Source: Auriscalpium vulgare
Lineage: Eukaryota; Basidiomycota; Agaricomycetes; Russulales; Auriscalpiaceae
Assembly (NCBI GenBank): GCA_019915015.1
Contig: JAHBBC010000080.1
Span: 1 to 38,019, forward strand
Reading direction: 5' to 3'
DNA length: 38,019 nucleotides
Numbering within the stretch: position 1 is the first letter of the stretch; every line of letters starts with the position of its first letter. The position numbers and the translations under genes are program-made. This document shows, piece by piece, positions 33,861-38,019 of this stretch. The notes beneath the pieces were generated by a model. It worked only from the letters and a program-made list of their open reading frames with translations. It was not told where the DNA came from and ran no database searches.

Positions 33861-34477
33861 ACGGCATAGAGAAGGGTGAGAGGAAAGAGAATAAAGCGAG
33901 AGAGGAGACGACTGGGCAGGAGACACCGCTCAGACTAAGCGCGCCTTTGGCGCGAAGAAGTCGCGCAGCCGTGTCGCGCGGCGGTCACACATGTCACTTT
34001 AAAACACCCAGATGTGACTTGGCCTAACAACCTCTTAAATGGGAGGCCTCATTTGCAGAAAGGCTGCTGATGGCCTTACAATAACTTCAAGAGAGGCATG
34101 TTTGATCTTTGTGCATTAAAACGACAAGATCGCATCCACAGGATGCTCCTTAGGACGGTGTGACAACCTGTCGGCATCTTCCGCGCCGCGCGACGTCATC
34201 GAGTCGCTACTTTCGTCGCCAAGTCGTGTCGCTTCCTCTCTTTCCCATACCACCATCATCGATGGTCTCTCTGCTATCTCCTCTTCGCTTCTGGCTCACT
34301 TGCTTGCAGCTCTGCGCTCACAGCTTGGCTTATGACTTGGCTGGTTTTCTAGACAACTCTCAATGCTGTGTGATGCTCTGGCTTGGCTCAGATGCAGGGC
34401 TCAGGACATAGTTCGAGCTCCATGAAGCAAGGCAAGCGGAGGGGACGAGTGGGAGCGGCCGATGTAGGGATGATCAG
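33861..34477. other. Intergenic, no gene seen
   Basis: About 600 bp with AT-richer and CT-rich patches. No coding, RNA or repeat feature can be supported before the minisatellite begins. Confidence 0.5.
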
Positions 34478-34775
34478 GGTGGCAGGGACGAGCAGGACGG
34501 TGGGGACGAGTAGGACGGCGGGGACGAGCAGGACGGCGGGGACGAGCAGGAGCGCGGGGCACGGGCGAGTGGCTGAGCGGGTCGAGCAGGTCGAGCAGGT
34601 CGGCTGGCACGAGCAGGACGGCGGGACGAGCACGGGGGCATGGGCAAGTAGCTGAGCGGGTCGAGCAGGTCAAGCAGGTGAGCAGGTCGAGCAGGATGGC
34701 TAGCACGAGCAGGACGGCGGGGACGGCGGGGACGAGCGGGAGCGCGGGGGCACGGGCGAGCGGGCGGGGGCGGCC
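34478..34775. repeat. Compound GC-rich minisatellite
   Basis: Tandem ~18-bp units of the type GGGACGAGCAGGACGGCG run from about 34484 to 34555. Then comes a block with GGGTCGAGCAGG and a 9-bp GTCGAGCAG sub-repeat, then both blocks again in altered form to about 34775. The second-order pattern (18-mer array, then CACGGGCGAG / GCTGAGCGGGTCGAGCAGG, repeated) shows duplication of the whole compound unit. Arg/Thr/Ala or Pro/Arg-rich frames across it are a by-product of the repeat. Confidence 0.9.
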
Positions 34776-35043
34776 CAGTAGGCGCAGTAGCGCACAAGTA
34801 TATCGTTACCGTTGAATGACAGTGGTTTAGAATGATTACCAGAGGATCCCAGTGGATCCTGAGAGCAAACAAAGGAAATGCGGATGACAATCACTGGGAA
34901 CGCACAGCATCGGAATTGTGTACGCTACGAACCATTGTCAATGGACGCTGTCATATTTACCGTCGGTTCAAATTCGCTATATGGCAGGTTTTCCGTTCCC
35001 ATCTGACAGGCATACAGGAAAGGACACGATCGCGACGGGACCG

Positions 35044-35075
35044 AGGACCCCCGTAACTCATGCCAGGGGTATGAT
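35044..35075. repeat. Left terminal inverted repeat of copy 2
   Basis: Begins AGGACCCCCGTAACTCATGC and ends AGGGGTATGAT; inverted match to 6806-6836. The preceding bases (CGACGGGACCG) are the left flank. The exact element boundary could be off by one or two bases. Confidence 0.88.
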
Positions 35076-35282
35076 CCGCCAAACGGGGTCAACTACCATT
35101 TTTTTTTGCGGCTCGCGACCCCTTCCAGCTACCATTCGCCCCTCAGACCTCCGTTTGGGGTCCGTAGCTACCACGGATAGGATCATAGCTTCAAAAAAAT
35201 CGTAGTTTATTGTAAAAAGCTCCGCTTTGCGTGCAGGCAGGAGGGGATGTACTACGGATGCGCAGAGGCCTGTCAAACTGAC

Positions 35283-38019
35283 CTATTCATCTGGTTCATC
35301 GTCACCCGCCTGTTCAAGACCCGCCTTGACCCTCCCACTAAGCTCCTTGATAGCACGAGCGATATTCGCGACGTTCTGCTTGAGGGCGACATAGCACGCG
35401 CCATCAGATTTTACCAAAGCTAGTGTTGAGCCCGAGGTTTGGAGGGGATGGTCGAGGGCATACAGGAAGTAGGACGGTTTCAGGAAGGCGAACCGAGGGA
35501 TCTTGCTAGGATCGGCGAGGGAGAATTGGTTGTGTCGGACCGGCTTGAACAGTCTCACAGCGATGTAAGAAAGAGCGGTGATGCGAGACGTGTCCGAAGC
35601 CCAACCATGTTTTGCCGTTCTTACCGGCCGACTTCTCGTACATGGTCAGGACTAACCAGCCATCAGCGCATGCCGAGTCATGTTGAAGATTACGACGCAC
35701 CTTCTGCAAGGCAGATTGCCTCATCAACAAGAACCAAGCCATAAGAAGGCGGCATGCCAGTGTGAGCAGCGTAGAGGTGTTTGAGCGGCGTGACATTGGC
35801 CGAGTGTGCGACCTTGGGGACGTGATGCTTTGCGAAGATCGCTGCTCGCCTCCGTTCAGCCTGGCGGACGTCAATACCATGTATGTGCACTCATACAACA
35901 CTAGCAGACGCACCTGATACGATGCATTTGCAGCGACCTCAGCCGCGTTTGCAGCCGTCCCTGGTGCAGGAGCAACAGCTTCTTCGCCGTTGATTGCTCC
36001 GTCTCGACCGCCCGCAGCTGGCTGCCGCCAGCGCATCGACCGACCGCGCCCGTGGTAACACCGCGCTCTGTAACACCGCGCTCTTCTTGACGCTTGAGAA
36101 CATCCTTGACCAACTGCAGAAGGCGTTTTTTTCTCGGAGAGCGTTGACTGGGCGGGTGGACCGTTATCAGAGAAGGTGGTAGATCTTCCGAGGACTTGAA
36201 GGCCTTTGTTCGGACACCTTCTCAGCAGCCTGTCTGGTATGATGCGACCGCGGATGACTGCGAGCTGTTCGAGATCGAATTCAGCAGAGATCACTGTGTC
36301 CTGGAAGGTCCTGCGCTCGTCGGGGTCGGACACAGCAGGGAGCGACTGGGCGAGGATCTTCCCTATATGTGCAGCGTCTTTGCGTGTTGCATCCGCTGTG
36401 TCTTCAGGCAATTGCAGTCTAGTAATGTGAGGGTTAGACTCTGTAAGATCTATCGGCGGTGAGAGGAGGACAAAACACGAACATGTCGACAGTGCTCTGG
36501 ACGCATAAGGCAGCTGCTGCGCAAGTCAAATCGTTCAACTGCTGGTCGAAGACCGCACCAACTCCGTCTGCATTCTCTGCCTTCTTCAACCATTTTCAAT
36601 CTGGAGCATCTCGGCTCGTCTTCGTCCATCTCAGGACCCTCGTCTTCGGAATCGGACTGGCCATAGATTGCATCCCAAGCCTCCTGCGAATACCAACTCG
36701 ACAACGATGGGAATGCGCGAACACGGTGAGCTTGATTCTGCAATTTGTCCAGAAAATCCGGGTCTAGTACGAGAGCGTCCCACAGATTCGCTGCCTCCGA
36801 ATGGGCCTGTTGTGTTGCTTGCTCAATGTCGTGATCAGAAGGGAATGTGGAGAGGGCATGGAGGTCGAGATGTCGATTGTCGGTATAGGTATGATTGTAT
36901 CCATTCGCTCTTTCCTTGCCCTCAGATGTCTTTGCAAGGAAGAGATGCTCGCGCAAGCGGACTGAGAGCTTCGGAATCATATGATAGAAGTCTTGCAGGT
37001 GAAGTCCTTCACAAGCTGTCGACAAATGCCGAAGACATGCTCACAGACTTCGGTTGATAGAAGCCGGGCAGCAATGGGTATCTGCCGTCGAGGTGGTCCC
37101 GATAGATGATCACCAACTGAAGGAAACCAACGACTAGGAAGTTTGTGATGTCGCGTGCCTCGGAGATATGAAGTGTTGAGCTTTTCGGTAGCCCGCGATG
37201 TCCATGAAGTCGGTCCACATTTCCATGAAGAAGTGCGCACGCAGCACCATGCGAACACGTTCGATAATTGGGATCGATCGATTCTGGTATGCATCCACGA
37301 GCTCTCCAAACACAAAGAGGTAGATAATCGAGCCGACCATTTCACGATGCTCGTTGGTGAACCATGCTAGCGTATGACCGAGAAGAGACGGTCGCAGCAT
37401 TGTCGTCTTGTCGATCAAGTTTCTCGACATCCTCCGAAACAATGTCCCTGTTGCTTCAATTGCTGCAAGGCGGAAGTGGCTGTACGACGTCGTATAGCTG
37501 CCCAAAGTAAGTATCCGGGCACCTGAGAATGCGTTGTTCCGGTACGTCTTGCGCCCATGGTTCGAATCTTGAATGAGTGCGACAGGCTGTCGCCCTGCGC
37601 CGATGAGAGGAATGTGGAGGTTGATGTCACGATGTGAGCGAATAGGGTGCCTGAGGGTGTAGTCAATGTACGCAACGGCGTGAGCGACCAGGAGACGTTG
37701 AAGGGAGCGCTCGACAGCCGTGCCGTCTGCGGCGTAGGATACAACGTTGATCTTGCGGGAGAGAAGGCCATTCATATTAATTCCAGGTGGACGAACAGTT
37801 GCTCCGCGAGTTTGACTCTGAGATAGGGAGCGCCGCAACGACGATAGTCGGAACGCCGGGAAGAGGGATCTGGAGGGTCCATACGCGTATCTGGCATGTG
37901 TCGGTGAGCTGCATGCCTCCGAAGTATTCGTAGAACTCATACCTTCTTAGCCTTCTCGATCTTCCTGGTGCGGATGAGGGCATCGAGTGTGTTGATGTCG
38001 CTCACGACGACGGGATCGA
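35283..38019 (-). pseudogene. C-terminal part of the copy 2 transposase, broken by many single-base indels
   Basis: Same protein as the 223-2960 region of copy 1: the QDSNHGRKTYRNN and CEHVFG blocks and the DDEPDE end with a stop at 35283-35285. Relative to copy 1 the frame breaks repeatedly, for example at about 37800 (CGCGAG for CGCCGAG), about 37380-37392, about 36998, about 36610 and about 36590. At about 36780 copy 2 has the extra C that keeps the frame open across EAANLWDALVLDPDFLDKL, where copy 1 is broken. Each copy thus repairs some breaks of the other. This points to sequence errors, or to independent decay by indels only. Confidence 0.8.

Larger units (their letters stand above)
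35044..38019 (-). mobile_element. Second copy of the transposon, truncated by the window end
   Basis: The left TIR (35044-35075) and the following ~2.94 kb match 1-2960 in the same orientation. All differences I found (about 20) are insertions or deletions, nearly all of one base; I found no substitution. This copy supplies the outer TIR bases absent from copy 1. Its right end lies outside the window, so no target-site duplication can be tested. Confidence 0.93.

Noticed and set aside
1..38019. CRISPR array, prophage or bacterial operon
   Set aside because: No regularly spaced short repeats; spliceosomal introns throughout show fungal nuclear DNA.

Overview
The window reads as nuclear DNA of a mushroom-forming basidiomycete (Agaricomycetes, plausibly a wood-decay polypore). 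The genes are broken by many 49-60 nt GT-AG introns. The gene content (ATG13, an ECM14-type carboxypeptidase, a SAMHD1-like HD hydrolase, a secreted GMC oxidase, a PriA-like secreted protein, an ArAE_2/DUF2421 membrane protein) and the transposon type both fit that group. No bacterial operon, CRISPR array or rRNA was seen. All gene models below come from reading splice sites and family motifs by eye.

Layout: (1) 1-6836 is a nearly complete DNA transposon, missing only about 14 bp at its left tip. It codes on the minus strand for a Ulp1-like cysteine protease followed by a zinc-finger DDE transposase. (2) 6837-7985 has no recognisable gene. (3) 7986-12213 (minus) is an ArAE_2/DUF2421 multi-pass membrane protein. 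(4) 12942-13562 (minus) is a GNAT acetyltransferase. (5) 14622-16920 (plus) is ATG13. (6) 17380-19177 (minus) is an ECM14-like pseudo-carboxypeptidase. (7) 19617-22107 (plus) is a SAMHD1-like dNTPase, flanked by two copies of a ~150 bp direct repeat. (8) 23100-25504 (plus) is a secreted, probably GPI-anchored GMC oxidoreductase, followed by an O-methyltransferase at 26060-27980 (plus). (9) 28240-31216 (minus) is a PriA/CPL1-like secreted protein with a long Leu/Val-rich repeat tail. (10) 31217-34477 is mostly non-coding, with one doubtful GC-rich gene, and is followed by a compound minisatellite at 34478-34775. (11) 35044-38019 is a second copy of the transposon in the same orientation, cut off by the window end.

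The most unusual content is the transposon. It has ~31 bp terminal inverted repeats, a directly oriented subterminal array of a CTACC motif at both ends, and a protease whose catalytic Asp exists only after an in-frame intron is removed. The reading frames allow the protease, zinc finger and transposase to be spliced into one polypeptide. The two copies differ, as far as I compared them, only by small indels, mostly single bases in short homopolymers. Similar single-base frameshifts interrupt ATG13 and the O-methyltransferase, so residual sequencing error is the simplest explanation for several apparently broken genes. Window start and window end are the same sequence (1-2960 matches 35059-38019); this is either two real insertions or end redundancy of an assembled contig.
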